Part shown: in pieces, positions 34,652 through 43,229 of the stretch
How the letters are laid out: each line of letters starts with the position of its first letter
How positions within the stretch are numbered: the stretch's first letter is position 1
From: UMGS1994 sp944386155
Lineage (GTDB): Bacteria > Bacillota > Clostridia > TANB77 > CAG-508
Direction: 5' to 3'
DNA: 64,000 nucleotides
Assembly: GCA_963931085.1 (NCBI GenBank)
Contig: OZ006973.1
Location: forward strand, 310,001-374,000
Made by a program: the position numbers and the translations under genes
The notes under the pieces: generated by a model
Told to the model about the DNA's origin: nothing
The model's input: only the letters and a program-made list of their open reading frames with translations
The model's database searches: none

Positions 34652-36466
34652 GTGCACAAACAAGAGTTAATTAGAAATTTTAGTATAATCGCACATATTG
34701 ATCATGGAAAATCAACATTAGCAGATAGATTGATAGAGATGACAGGAGTATTATCCAAAAGAGAAATGGAAAGTCAAGTTCTAGATAATATGGATATAGA
34801 AAAAGAAAGAGGAATTACTATTAAATCTCAAGCAGTTAGAATGGAGTATAAAGCTAAAGATGGTAAAACATATATTTTAAATTTAATAGATACTCCAGGA
34901 CATGTAGATTTTAATTATGAAGTATCTAGAAGTCTAGCAGCATGTGAAGGAGCAATTTTAGTAGTAGATAGTAGCCAAGGTGTTGAAGCTCAAACACTTG
35001 CAAATGTCTATTTAGCTTTAGATAATAATTTAGAAATACTACCAGTTATAAATAAGATAGATCTTCCTAATGCAAGACCTGATGAAGTAAAAAAAGAGAT
35101 AGAAGATATAATAGGAATTCCAGCTGATGATGCTCCATGTATTTCTGCAAAATCTGGATTAAATGTTGAAGAAGTATTAGAAAAAATAGTTACAGATATA
35201 AAGCCACCAGTAGGTGATGAAAATGGCAAACTTCAATGTTTAATATTTGATTCTTTTTATGATAATTACAAAGGTGCAATAAGTTATGTAAGAGTAAAAG
35301 AAGGTACAGTAAAAGAAGGAGACGAAATATTATTTATGGCTACTAATAAATCTTTTACTGTTACAGAAGTTGGATATTTTGGAGCAGGTGAATATATTCC
35401 TGCTAAAGAGTTAAAAGCCGGAGAAGTAGGTTATATTGCAGCTAGTGTAAAAACAGTATCAGATCTTCATGTTGGTGATACAATAACACATAAATATGAT
35501 AAAGCAGATAAACCACTTCCAGGATATAAAAAAGCAAATTCAATGGTTTACTGTGGGATGTACCCACTAGATGGAAGTGAATATGAAAATTTAAAAACTG
35601 CTTTAGAAAAATTAAAATTAAATGATGCTGCATTAGAATATGAACCAGAAACTTCTGTAGCACTTGGATTCGGCTTTAGATGTGGCTTTTTAGGATTATT
35701 ACATTTAGAAATTGTAATAGAAAGACTTGAAAGAGAATTTGATTTAGGTTTAATTACAACAGCTCCATCAGTTATTTATAAAGTCCATAAGACTAATGGA
35801 GAAGTAATAGAATTATATAATCCTACAGATCTTCCACCTACACAAGAGATAAGTTACATTGAAGAGCCAATAGTTAAAGCAGAGATAATGCTTCCAAAAG
35901 ACTTTGTTGGAAATGTAATGGATATCTGCCAAAAAAGAAGAGGAAAATATATTGATATGAAGTATTTAGATTCAAGCAGAGTAACTCTTGAATATGAACT
36001 TCCATTAAATGAAATAATATATGACTTTTTTGATACATTGAAATCTAAGACAAAAGGCTATGCTTCAGTAGACTACGAATTTAAAGAATACAGAAGGGCT
36101 GAACTAGTAAAACTTGATATTTATATAAATAATGAATCAGTAGATGCTCTTTCATTTATTGTACACAAAGATTCAGCATACACTAGAGGTAGAAAAATGG
36201 CAGAAAAGTTAAAAACAGTTATTCCAAGGCAACTATTTGAAATACCAATTCAAGCAGTTGTAAGTGGAAAAATAATTGCAAGAGAAACTTTATCTGCAAT
36301 GAGAAAAGATGTGCTTGCTAAATGTTATGGTGGAGATATTACAAGAAAGAAAAAGTTACTAGAAAAACAGAAAAAAGGTAAGAAGAAAATGAGACAAATA
36401 GGAAATGTAGAAATACCACAAGAAGCTTTCTTATCAGTTTTAAAATTAGATGATGATGAACAATAA
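34652..36466 (+). CDS. lepA: Elongation factor 4 (LepA)
   Basis: A 604-residue translational GTPase that binds ribosomes and aids initiation or back-translocation. G1 is AHIDHGKST, G2 includes RGITI, G3 is DTPGH, G4 is NKID; the LepA-specific C-terminal domain ends with GGDITRKKKLLEKQKKGKKKM. Length is exactly typical. The GTG start follows AAAGGA. rlmB follows 20 nt downstream in an operon-like arrangement. In Bacillus and many Clostridia lepA precedes hemN/hrcA, so the neighbourhood differs. Confidence 0.97.
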   Translation: MHKQELIRNFSIIAHIDHGKSTLADRLIEMTGVLSKREMESQVLDNMDIEKERGITIKSQAVRMEYKAKDGKTYILNLIDTPGHVDFNYEVSRSLAACEGAILVVDSSQGVEAQTLANVYLALDNNLEILPVINKIDLPNARPDEVKKEIEDIIGIPADDAPCISAKSGLNVEEVLEKIVTDIKPPVGDENGKLQCLIFDSFYDNYKGAISYVRVKEGTVKEGDEILFMATNKSFTVTEVGYFGAGEYIPAKELKAGEVGYIAASVKTVSDLHVGDTITHKYDKADKPLPGYKKANSMVYCGMYPLDGSEYENLKTALEKLKLNDAALEYEPETSVALGFGFRCGFLGLLHLEIVIERLEREFDLGLITTAPSVIYKVHKTNGEVIELYNPTDLPPTQEISYIEEPIVKAEIMLPKDFVGNVMDICQKRRGKYIDMKYLDSSRVTLEYELPLNEIIYDFFDTLKSKTKGYASVDYEFKEYRRAELVKLDIYINNESVDALSFIVHKDSAYTRGRKMAEKLKTVIPRQLFEIPIQAVVSGKIIARETLSAMRKDVLAKCYGGDITRKKKLLEKQKKGKKKMRQIGNVEIPQEAFLSVLKLDDDEQ

Positions 36467-36486
36467 TTTAATATAAAGAGGTATAT

Positions 36487-37383
36487 ATGAAAAATAATTT
36501 TAGTAGTGACAAAAAGAACAAAAAACAATATAATAATAAAGAAAATAAAATAAATAAAAACAATAGAAATAGTAGAAATAATAAAAATAGTAAAAAAGAG
36601 TTCAATAGCCTTCAAGAAAAAAGAAATAATTATGAAAATGAAGAGAATTCATATGATGATATTGTTGAAGGAAGAAATGCTGTTTTAGAATTACTAAATT
36701 CTGATAGAGATATAAACAAAATATTTGTACAAGCTGGGGAAAAACACGGTTCAATTAATAAAATAATCGCTATTGCTAAAGAAAATAAAGTTGTAGTTAC
36801 AGAGGTGGAAAAATCAAAATTAGATTTTATGTCTAAAACTAATAATCATCAAGGAGTAATTGCAATAGTTCCACCATTTAATTATTGTGAAATTGAAGAT
36901 ATTTTAGATTTAGCAGAGCAAAGAAATGAGGACGCATTTATATTAATATTAGATGGAATAGAAGATCCTCATAATTTAGGTTCTATAATAAGAACAGCAG
37001 AGACTGCTGGAGTACATGGAATAATAATTCCTAAAAGAAGATCTGTTACAGTAAATAGTACTGTAAGCAAAGTTTCAGCAGGAGCAGTAGAGCATATGAA
37101 AATTGCAAGAGTTAACAATATTAATGAAGCTATAAGAAAATTAAAAGAAAATGGCTTATGGATTATTGGAACAGACATGAATACTAATACATATTACTAT
37201 AATCAAGATTTAAAAGGTAATATAGCAATAGTAATAGGAAGTGAAGGTTTTGGAATTAGTAGACTTGTAAAAGAAAATTGCGATATGCTTGTTAAAATCC
37301 CAATGAAAGGAAAGATAACTTCGCTTAATGCTTCAGTATCTGCTGGAATAATAATCTATGAAGCTGTAAAACAAAGAAGATAA
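36487..37383 (+). CDS. rlmB: TrmH-family 23S rRNA 2'-O-methyltransferase (RlmB-like)
   Basis: A SpoU/TrmH-type SAM-dependent RNA 2'-O-methyltransferase, 298 residues. The knotted domain has motif 1 (DGIEDPHNLGSIIRTAE), motif 2 (IGSEGFGIS) and motif 3 (IPMKGKITSLNASVSAGI). Residues 55-120 form the L30e-like substrate-binding domain. The first 50 residues are an Asn/Lys-rich, probably disordered extension. Domain layout fits RlmB, which methylates G2251, but TrmH-family paralogs are hard to tell apart by eye. Confidence 0.85.
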   Translation: MKNNFSSDKKNKKQYNNKENKINKNNRNSRNNKNSKKEFNSLQEKRNNYENEENSYDDIVEGRNAVLELLNSDRDINKIFVQAGEKHGSINKIIAIAKENKVVVTEVEKSKLDFMSKTNNHQGVIAIVPPFNYCEIEDILDLAEQRNEDAFILILDGIEDPHNLGSIIRTAETAGVHGIIIPKRRSVTVNSTVSKVSAGAVEHMKIARVNNINEAIRKLKENGLWIIGTDMNTNTYYYNQDLKGNIAIVIGSEGFGISRLVKENCDMLVKIPMKGKITSLNASVSAGIIIYEAVKQRR

Positions 37384-37472
37384 ATATCGTTTAAGTAGTA
37401 AAAATAAATAGGAAAATAATTAAAAAATAAAATTAAAATAAATTTAATAATTTATTTAAGGAGGAATTAATT

Positions 37473-38099
37473 ATGATAAAAGACAAAATTATTACTATAA
37501 TTTTAGCAATAATAATCATTATACTATTAGCGATAATAGGATTTTTAGGATTTAAGATTGTAGTACAAGGTTACTCTTTTGGAGAAGTAATAGATTCATT
37601 AAAAGGAACTTCTGAAGAAGAGAGTCAATCTTCTAATTCAAATGGTCAAGTTACTACAGGAAATGATGTAAATGGAGAAGCAGAAGAGAATACTTTGACA
37701 AATGATAATAATGATGCAAATACTGTAAATAATGGCACTTCAAATGAAAATGGAGAATATGTCTTAAATGAAAATAGAGCTGTTGATTTAACTGCATTAA
37801 AAAATTATTCTGGAACAGGTATTAGTTACGATATAACAAGACAATTAATGTTATTAGTAATTTCTGATTATAAACAATATATAGCAGATACAGCTTCAGA
37901 TGGAGATATAATAGCAATAGAGTTTTCTAAGATAACTGATAAAGAAGAAACAGAAAAATACGCAGAAGTAATTAGAAGTTATATGGCTGAAATAGAGTCT
38001 GAACAAAACAGAGGAACTTTTACAATTTCTTTTTCAATTGGAAAAAACGGTAATGAGATTCTTACAATAGATAGAAACACAATGTTAGAAGTAAATTAA
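37473..38099 (+). CDS. Single-pass membrane protein of unknown function
   Basis: A 208-residue protein with one N-terminal helix (residues 7-28), a Ser/Asn/Asp-rich linker (45-95), and a C-terminal extracellular domain of about 105 residues (SYDITRQLMLLVISDYKQYIADTA onward). No family is recognised. ATG follows AAGGAGG. It lies between rlmB and pyrG but is separated from pyrG by a terminator. Confidence 0.6.
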   Translation: MIKDKIITIILAIIIIILLAIIGFLGFKIVVQGYSFGEVIDSLKGTSEEESQSSNSNGQVTTGNDVNGEAEENTLTNDNNDANTVNNGTSNENGEYVLNENRAVDLTALKNYSGTGISYDITRQLMLLVISDYKQYIADTASDGDIIAIEFSKITDKEETEKYAEVIRSYMAEIESEQNRGTFTISFSIGKNGNEILTIDRNTMLEVN

Positions 38100-38195
38100 A
38101 TTAGATTAAATATAAATTAATTACAAAATAAATTAATAAAACTATTGAATAAATTATAATTAAGTGTTAATATAAATTCATATTAATTTTGTGCG

Positions 38196-38238
38196 AAACA
38201 GATTAAAAAAAAAACCAATTTTTTTAGTCTGTTTTTTT
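38196..38238 (+). terminator. Leader terminator directly upstream of pyrG
   Basis: AAACAGATTAAAAAAA pairs with TTTTTTTAGTCTGTTT (one G-T pair) and is followed by T7. It lies only 30 bp before the pyrG start codon. It may end the upstream transcript, or act as an attenuator in a pyrG leader, as pyrG in Bacillus is controlled by attenuation. Confidence 0.65.
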
Positions 38239-38266
38239 GTTTTTGGAGAAAGAGAGGTATTACGAT

Positions 38267-39880
38267 ATGAACAAAAAATACGTATTTGTAACGGGAGGAG
38301 TAGTATCTGGACTTGGAAAAGGTATTACTGCAGCATCACTTGGAAGACTATTAAAAAATAGGGGGTACAAAGTAACAATACAAAAATTTGATCCTTATAT
38401 AAATATAGACCCAGGGACAATGAGCCCATATGAACATGGAGAAGTTTTTGTTACAGATGATGGTGCAGAAACAGACTTAGATCTTGGACATTATGAGAGA
38501 TTTATTGATGAAAGTTTAACAAAAAAATCTTCAATTAGTTCAGGGCAAATTTATCAAAGTGTTATAAATAAAGAAAGAGAAGGAAAATATTTAGGAAAAA
38601 CAATTCAAGTAATACCTCATATAACAAATGAGATTAAAGAAAATATTTATTCAATAGAGGGAACTGATATAGATATTTCAATAGTAGAGTTAGGTGGAAC
38701 TATAGGAGATATTGAAGGATTAGCTTTAGTAGAAGCAATAAGACAAGTAGGATTAGAAAAAGAAGATGGAGATGTTGCTTATGTTCATGTGACATTACTT
38801 CCATATATTTCTGGATCTAAAGAAATTAAATCAAAACCAACACAACATTCAGTAAAAGATTTACAATCAATGGGAATTAAACCTGATATTTTAGTTTGTA
38901 GATCAGATGAAAAAATACCAGAAGAAATAAAAGAAAAATTAGCATTATTTTGCAATGTAAAAAAAGAAAATGTTATTCAAAATTTAACTGCAGATAATTT
39001 ATATGCAGTACCACTTTTACTAGAAAAAGAAGGTTTAGGAGACGCGATATGTAGAACACTTAAATTAAAAAATACAAAACCTGACAATAGTAAGTGGGAG
39101 TCAATGATAAATAAAATTAGAAAAATAAAAGATGAGATAAATATTGCGATAGTTGGAAAATATATGAAACTTGAAGATTCTTATTTATCTGTTGCAGAAA
39201 GTTTAAAACATGGTGGATTCGCAAATAATGTAAATGTAAAAGTCGGATTTGTTGATTCCGGAAAAATAAATAAAGATAATGTAAAAGAAATCCTTGGAAA
39301 GTATGATGGAATTTTAGTTCCTGGTGGATTTGGAAATAGAGGTATAGAAGGAAAAATAGAAGCAATAAAATATGCAAGAGAAAATAATATACCTTTTTTA
39401 GGAATATGTTTAGGAATGCAACTTGCTGTAATTGAGTTTGCAAGAAATATCTTAAATTTAAAAGATGCATCATCTGCTGAGTTTGATAAAAATACTAAAA
39501 ATCCTGTTATTCATATAATGGAAAACCAAAAAGGAATTACTAAAAAAGGTGGTACAATGAGACTTGGAAAATATCCATGTAAAATTAAGAAAAACTCATT
39601 GGCATATAAAATATATAAGACAGAAAATATAGAAGAAAGACATAGACATAGATTTGAATTTAATAATGATTATAAAGAAGCATTTGAAAAAGAGGGATTA
39701 ATTTGTTCTGGAACTTCTCCTGATGGAGAATTAGTAGAAATTGTTGAATATGAAAAACATCCATTTTTTATAGCAGGACAATTTCACCCAGAATTTAAAT
39801 CAAGGCCAGATAGACCAGCTCCTTTATTTGTTGCATTAGTTAAGGCTAGCAAAGAATATAATAGAAATAAGAAAAAATAA
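38267..39880 (+). CDS. pyrG: CTP synthase
   Basis: PyrG aminates UTP to CTP using glutamine. The N-terminal synthetase domain begins KYVFVTGGVVSGLGKG, and the glutaminase domain carries the nucleophile in GICLGMQLAVIEFARN and the C-terminal GQFHPEF. 537 residues is normal. The frame opens at 38237, but ATG 38267 follows GAGAGGT and gives the standard N-terminus. A hairpin sits just upstream and could regulate it. Confidence 0.97.
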   Translation: MNKKYVFVTGGVVSGLGKGITAASLGRLLKNRGYKVTIQKFDPYINIDPGTMSPYEHGEVFVTDDGAETDLDLGHYERFIDESLTKKSSISSGQIYQSVINKEREGKYLGKTIQVIPHITNEIKENIYSIEGTDIDISIVELGGTIGDIEGLALVEAIRQVGLEKEDGDVAYVHVTLLPYISGSKEIKSKPTQHSVKDLQSMGIKPDILVCRSDEKIPEEIKEKLALFCNVKKENVIQNLTADNLYAVPLLLEKEGLGDAICRTLKLKNTKPDNSKWESMINKIRKIKDEINIAIVGKYMKLEDSYLSVAESLKHGGFANNVNVKVGFVDSGKINKDNVKEILGKYDGILVPGGFGNRGIEGKIEAIKYARENNIPFLGICLGMQLAVIEFARNILNLKDASSAEFDKNTKNPVIHIMENQKGITKKGGTMRLGKYPCKIKKNSLAYKIYKTENIEERHRHRFEFNNDYKEAFEKEGLICSGTSPDGELVEIVEYEKHPFFIAGQFHPEFKSRPDRPAPLFVALVKASKEYNRNKKK

Positions 39881-39982
39881 TTATTTAAAATAAATTTTAG
39901 TAATTTAGTAGTAGAATTTAATATAGTTTTATTATATAATTATTAAAAATTATTTATAAATCTTGTAAAGGAGATATGAGAT

Positions 39983-41563
39983 ATGAAGTGTAAAAAATGT
40001 GGAGAAGAAGTTCCTGAAAATAGTTTATTTTGTACAAATTGTGGCTCTAAATTATCTGAACAAGTAGAAGAAACTGAAGAAGTAAAAGATGCTGAAGAAG
40101 TAGTAAAGAAAGAAGAACCAGAAAAACAAGAAAAAGTAGTAGAAGAAAAAAAGGATGAAACTAAAATAGACGATGTTAAACCTGAGGAAAAAGAAGTAAA
40201 AAAAGTAGAAGCTAAAGTAGAACCTAAAGTAGAGCCTAAAACAGAACCTAAAACAGAAAAACCTAAAAAGAAAAAATCAAAATTCAAAATATTTATAATT
40301 ATCATTCTAATATTAGCTGTATTAGCTGGTGGATTTTATTTAATATTTAGAGAAGAAATTGAAGAATATTTTGAAAATAAAGAAAAGAGTGAAAAATTAG
40401 AAGAAGATGTTGAAGAAGCTCTAGACGAACTTGCAGAGAATTTAACAGAAAATACTTCAGCAGAAAATACAGTTACTGAACAAACTCCACAAGCTATTGT
40501 TACAACAGAGAAAAGAGAATTTAGAAGTGATTTAGCTTGGAGCAAATTAAACAATCAATGGATATGTATAAATACTGAAGGAAAAGTAGTATTTAAATTA
40601 CCTGAAGAGTATACAAATGTTACAGAATTTTCTGATGAAGGACATGCGTTAATTATAAAAGATAATTATAAAAAAGCAATTATAGACAAAACAGGAAGAA
40701 TAATTACTACAGATGAAAATAATGGAGCTTTTGATGAAATACTTTCTGAAGATGCTCTTGCTGATTGTGCTCTTGTAAAAAAAGAGATTGATGATTATGA
40801 TAAAGCAGAGACTCAATATGGAATAATAGATTTTGAAGGTAATTGGATATTAAAATTATCTGCAGATAATGAAAAATTAAAAGAATTTACTAAAGGTGTT
40901 GCAGAAAATATAATTACAGACAAATATGATGATGTTTATTTAGTAGATGTAGCAAAAAATGTTACAGTCAAAGGATTAATTGAAAAAATAATATCAGTAG
41001 AAGATGATAATTTAGTATTATTAGATTATGATAACCAATTAGTTAAAATTAATGAAGAAACAGGAAAATCAACAACTATTGTTAAAAATGTTGATGCTGT
41101 TTATGGAGAATTTAATGATGATTTATTAGCAGTAAAGACTGAAAAATATAATGAAAAGAATAGAGATTATGATATAAGCTTTGGTTATTATGATATAAAT
41201 GGTAAAAAACAAATTTCTGTTAAAGAAAAAAATGCTGAATCAATAACTGCTATTTCTGATGAAGGATATTATGGAGTTATTACAGTAAATGATAGTGGAA
41301 CAAGATTTGTTACAATATGTGATAAAGAAGGAAATCAACAATTTGAGCCAATAAGAGGTGCTAAAGAATGTACTTATTTAGGTGAAGGAAGATTCTTTAT
41401 TTCATACAGTAATGATACTGGAGATGATAAATACGTTTGTGATGAAAAGGGACAAAAATTATTTAATGCTGAATCAATGACTGTATATGAAGATGGAATT
41501 TCTATTAGAGATAATGATAATTACGTAGATGATGCAGGAATGATAATGACTATCACAGAATAG
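39983..41563 (+). CDS. Zinc-ribbon membrane protein with WG-like repeats
   Basis: A 526-residue protein. Residues 2-22 form a zinc ribbon (CKKCG and CTNCGS). A lysine/glutamate-rich region with repeated PK(V/T)EPK units (70-92) follows, then one transmembrane helix (about 97-118). The C-terminal extracellular part (about 180-526) repeats short beta units such as WSKLNNQWICINTEGKVVF and YGIIDFEGNWIL, characteristic of WG/KWG repeats. ATG follows AAGGAGA. Such proteins are common in gut Firmicutes; the function is unknown. Single-gene unit with its own terminator. Confidence 0.75.
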   Translation: MKCKKCGEEVPENSLFCTNCGSKLSEQVEETEEVKDAEEVVKKEEPEKQEKVVEEKKDETKIDDVKPEEKEVKKVEAKVEPKVEPKTEPKTEKPKKKKSKFKIFIIIILILAVLAGGFYLIFREEIEEYFENKEKSEKLEEDVEEALDELAENLTENTSAENTVTEQTPQAIVTTEKREFRSDLAWSKLNNQWICINTEGKVVFKLPEEYTNVTEFSDEGHALIIKDNYKKAIIDKTGRIITTDENNGAFDEILSEDALADCALVKKEIDDYDKAETQYGIIDFEGNWILKLSADNEKLKEFTKGVAENIITDKYDDVYLVDVAKNVTVKGLIEKIISVEDDNLVLLDYDNQLVKINEETGKSTTIVKNVDAVYGEFNDDLLAVKTEKYNEKNRDYDISFGYYDINGKKQISVKEKNAESITAISDEGYYGVITVNDSGTRFVTICDKEGNQQFEPIRGAKECTYLGEGRFFISYSNDTGDDKYVCDEKGQKLFNAESMTVYEDGISIRDNDNYVDDAGMIMTITE

Positions 41564-41586
41564 TTTAGTGGATTATTTTAAATTTA

Positions 41587-41621
41587 AAGCAGGTAATAAA
41601 TTATATTACTTGCTTTATTTT
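41587..41621 (+). terminator. Terminator after the zinc-ribbon protein gene
   Basis: A 12-13 bp stem centred near 41601 with one G-T pair, followed by a T-rich tail. Confidence 0.7.
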
Positions 41622-41743
41622 TTAGTCTAATTTTATAGTAAAATAGGATAAGAATAATAGAGAATATATAATAAAATAATAATGTAATAGTAGTCATAAT
41701 AAATAATAGTAGGATTAATAAAGTTTAGAAAAGAGATGAAAAT

Positions 41744-42283
41744 ATGAAAATAAAATATGCAGATTATAGAAATCATAAAAATATTATAAGTAAAAGATGT
41801 GCAAAAATAGAAAAAGAATATAAAAACAAAAAGATTATTGCTTATTTAGTAATATCAGATAAAGTAAAAAAAAGTTGGTTTGTACCAAGAGATAATGGAA
41901 AAGAATGTATGCATGCAGATGGATATTCGTGGTTACAAATATATGGAGTAGAAGATAATTGCGTAATAAGTGCTATATTTGATGAAAAATACAATTTTGT
42001 AGAAACGTATTTTGATATTGCAAGGAGAATTTATATAGAGGATGTTCCATATGCTGAAGATTTATATTTAGATGTAGTTCAAACTAAAAATAATAATTTT
42101 ATAATATTAGATGAAGATGAATTAAAAGAAGCACTAGATAAAAATGAAATAACTGATAAAGAATATGATATGGCATATTTAGTAAAAGATAAAATAATAA
42201 AAAATTATTCTTCAGAAGAAAATTTTAAAGAATTAAATAGATTTACCAAAGAATGTTTAAATGAATGTTTACAGTTATTATAG
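41744..42283 (+). CDS. DUF402 domain protein
   Basis: A 179-residue protein with the DUF402 signature: WLQIYGVEDN, then AIFDEKYNFVETYFDIA, YLDVVQTKNNNFIILDEDEL and ALDKNEI. Relatives include nucleoside di/triphosphatases (Ntdp, YgaC) and FomD, which use acidic residues in this fold to bind metals. The likely role is hydrolysis of nucleotide or nucleotidyl substrates in the cytoplasm. ATG follows AAGAGATG. It has no close partner gene; a foreign NUDIX gene lies downstream on the other strand. Confidence 0.75.
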   Translation: MKIKYADYRNHKNIISKRCAKIEKEYKNKKIIAYLVISDKVKKSWFVPRDNGKECMHADGYSWLQIYGVEDNCVISAIFDEKYNFVETYFDIARRIYIEDVPYAEDLYLDVVQTKNNNFIILDEDELKEALDKNEITDKEYDMAYLVKDKIIKNYSSEENFKELNRFTKECLNECLQLL

Positions 42284-42372
42284 TAAAACAATAAAAAGGC
42301 AAAAGAAAAAATAAAAAAATAAAAAAATAAAAATAAAAATATATATGATTTAGATAAATTATGTTTGAGAAT

Positions 42373-42407
42373 AAAAAGGGGCGAGGCCCGGGAACTCCCG
42401 AGCCTCG
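42373..42407 (-). terminator. GC-rich terminator of the NUDIX gene
   Basis: An 11-bp stem (42382-42392 with 42397-42407; one G-U pair on the minus strand), 4-nt loop, followed on the minus strand by CCCC then TTTTT. Its composition matches the NUDIX gene. Confidence 0.8.
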
Positions 42408-42430
42408 TAAAGACCTCCTCTCACAGCGCG

Positions 42431-43006
42431 TTAGTTGCGCAGAAAGTTGTACGCAAGGAGCGCGTACATGGTGTGACCAGAGAGAAACAGTTCGTCAAAA
42501 AACGGCCTACCCGTGGACATCTGCTCCTTAAGACGAGAGAAGACCTCGTTTTCGGGAAGCCAAATGATACGGGAATCAATGCGCTCGTTTTCATCCAGCA
42601 CCTGCTTCTTTTCGCCACAAACACTCGCAATGGCGACCCCAAAGTCCTCATCGGACTTACTCGGATCCAGAAGGGACGGCCCGTGCACAAGGAGTTTGAC
42701 ATCCTTTGCAATCAGACCCGTTTCCTCACGGACTTCACGCTTTGCAGCGTCAAGAATGGAGCCTTCGCCCTCATTCAGAAGTCCAGCCGGAATCTCGAGA
42801 TAGTACTTGCCGGTCGTAGACCTAAGTTGCTTTATGAAAGCAATTTTTCCTTCCTTTCGAACGATAATTGCCACACTTGGCTGGGACTTGATGATAGTGT
42901 GAGTGAACTCATCACCATCTTCAGCCTTTAGAGTCCGACGTACGCCTTCCATTCTCGGGGTTTTGAATACTCTTTCCTCACAAACAATCTCATAGTGCTT
43001 TTCCAT
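42431..43006 (-). CDS. NUDIX hydrolase, ADP-ribose pyrophosphatase-like, foreign-looking
   Basis: A 191-residue NUDIX protein. The Nudix box reads AGLLNEGEGSILDAAKREV then REETGL, with IPAG before it, typical of ADP-sugar pyrophosphatases that split ADP-ribose to AMP and ribose-5-phosphate. The spacing between the first Glu and the REV segment is one residue longer than the classical pattern. ATG 43006 follows GGAGGC. Base composition is far less AT-rich than all neighbours and many arginines use CGC/CGT/CGG, indicating recent transfer. It has its own promoter (43079-43051) and GC-rich terminator. Confidence 0.88.
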   Translation of the reverse strand: MEKHYEIVCEERVFKTPRMEGVRRTLKAEDGDEFTHTIIKSQPSVAIIVRKEGKIAFIKQLRSTTGKYYLEIPAGLLNEGEGSILDAAKREVREETGLIAKDVKLLVHGPSLLDPSKSDEDFGVAIASVCGEKKQVLDENERIDSRIIWLPENEVFSRLKEQMSTGRPFFDELFLSGHTMYALLAYNFLRN

Positions 43007-43050
43007 TTTGAATGCCTCCTTAAGATAAAAAAACTTACAGTACTATATTA

Positions 43051-43079
43051 ATTATAACAAAAAAAGAAATAATTTACAA
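43051..43079 (-). promoter_or_regulatory. Promoter of the NUDIX gene
   Basis: On the minus strand TTGTAA (43079-43074), 17-bp spacer, TATAAT (43056-43051). Confidence 0.6.
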
Positions 43080-43165
43080 TTTTTAATATAAAATCCCCAT
43101 AATGTATAATAAAATTAAAAGATAGAAAATTATGATAAGTTTATAATAATAAGTTTATAAAACTA

Positions 43166-43194
43166 TTGATATATTGGGATTTTTGATATATAAT
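43166..43194 (+). promoter_or_regulatory. Promoter of aspS
   Basis: TTGATA (43166-43171), 17-bp spacer, TATAAT (43189-43194). No T-box is present, in contrast to valS. Confidence 0.65.
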
Positions 43195-43229
43195 TTTAAT
43201 CAACATTTTAGTAGAAAAGAGGAATTTTT

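Noticed and set aside
42365..42931. Long plus-strand ORFs across the NUDIX gene
   Set aside because: Shadows of the minus-strand NUDIX gene caused by its lower AT content; the minus frame has the promoter, ribosome site and family motifs.
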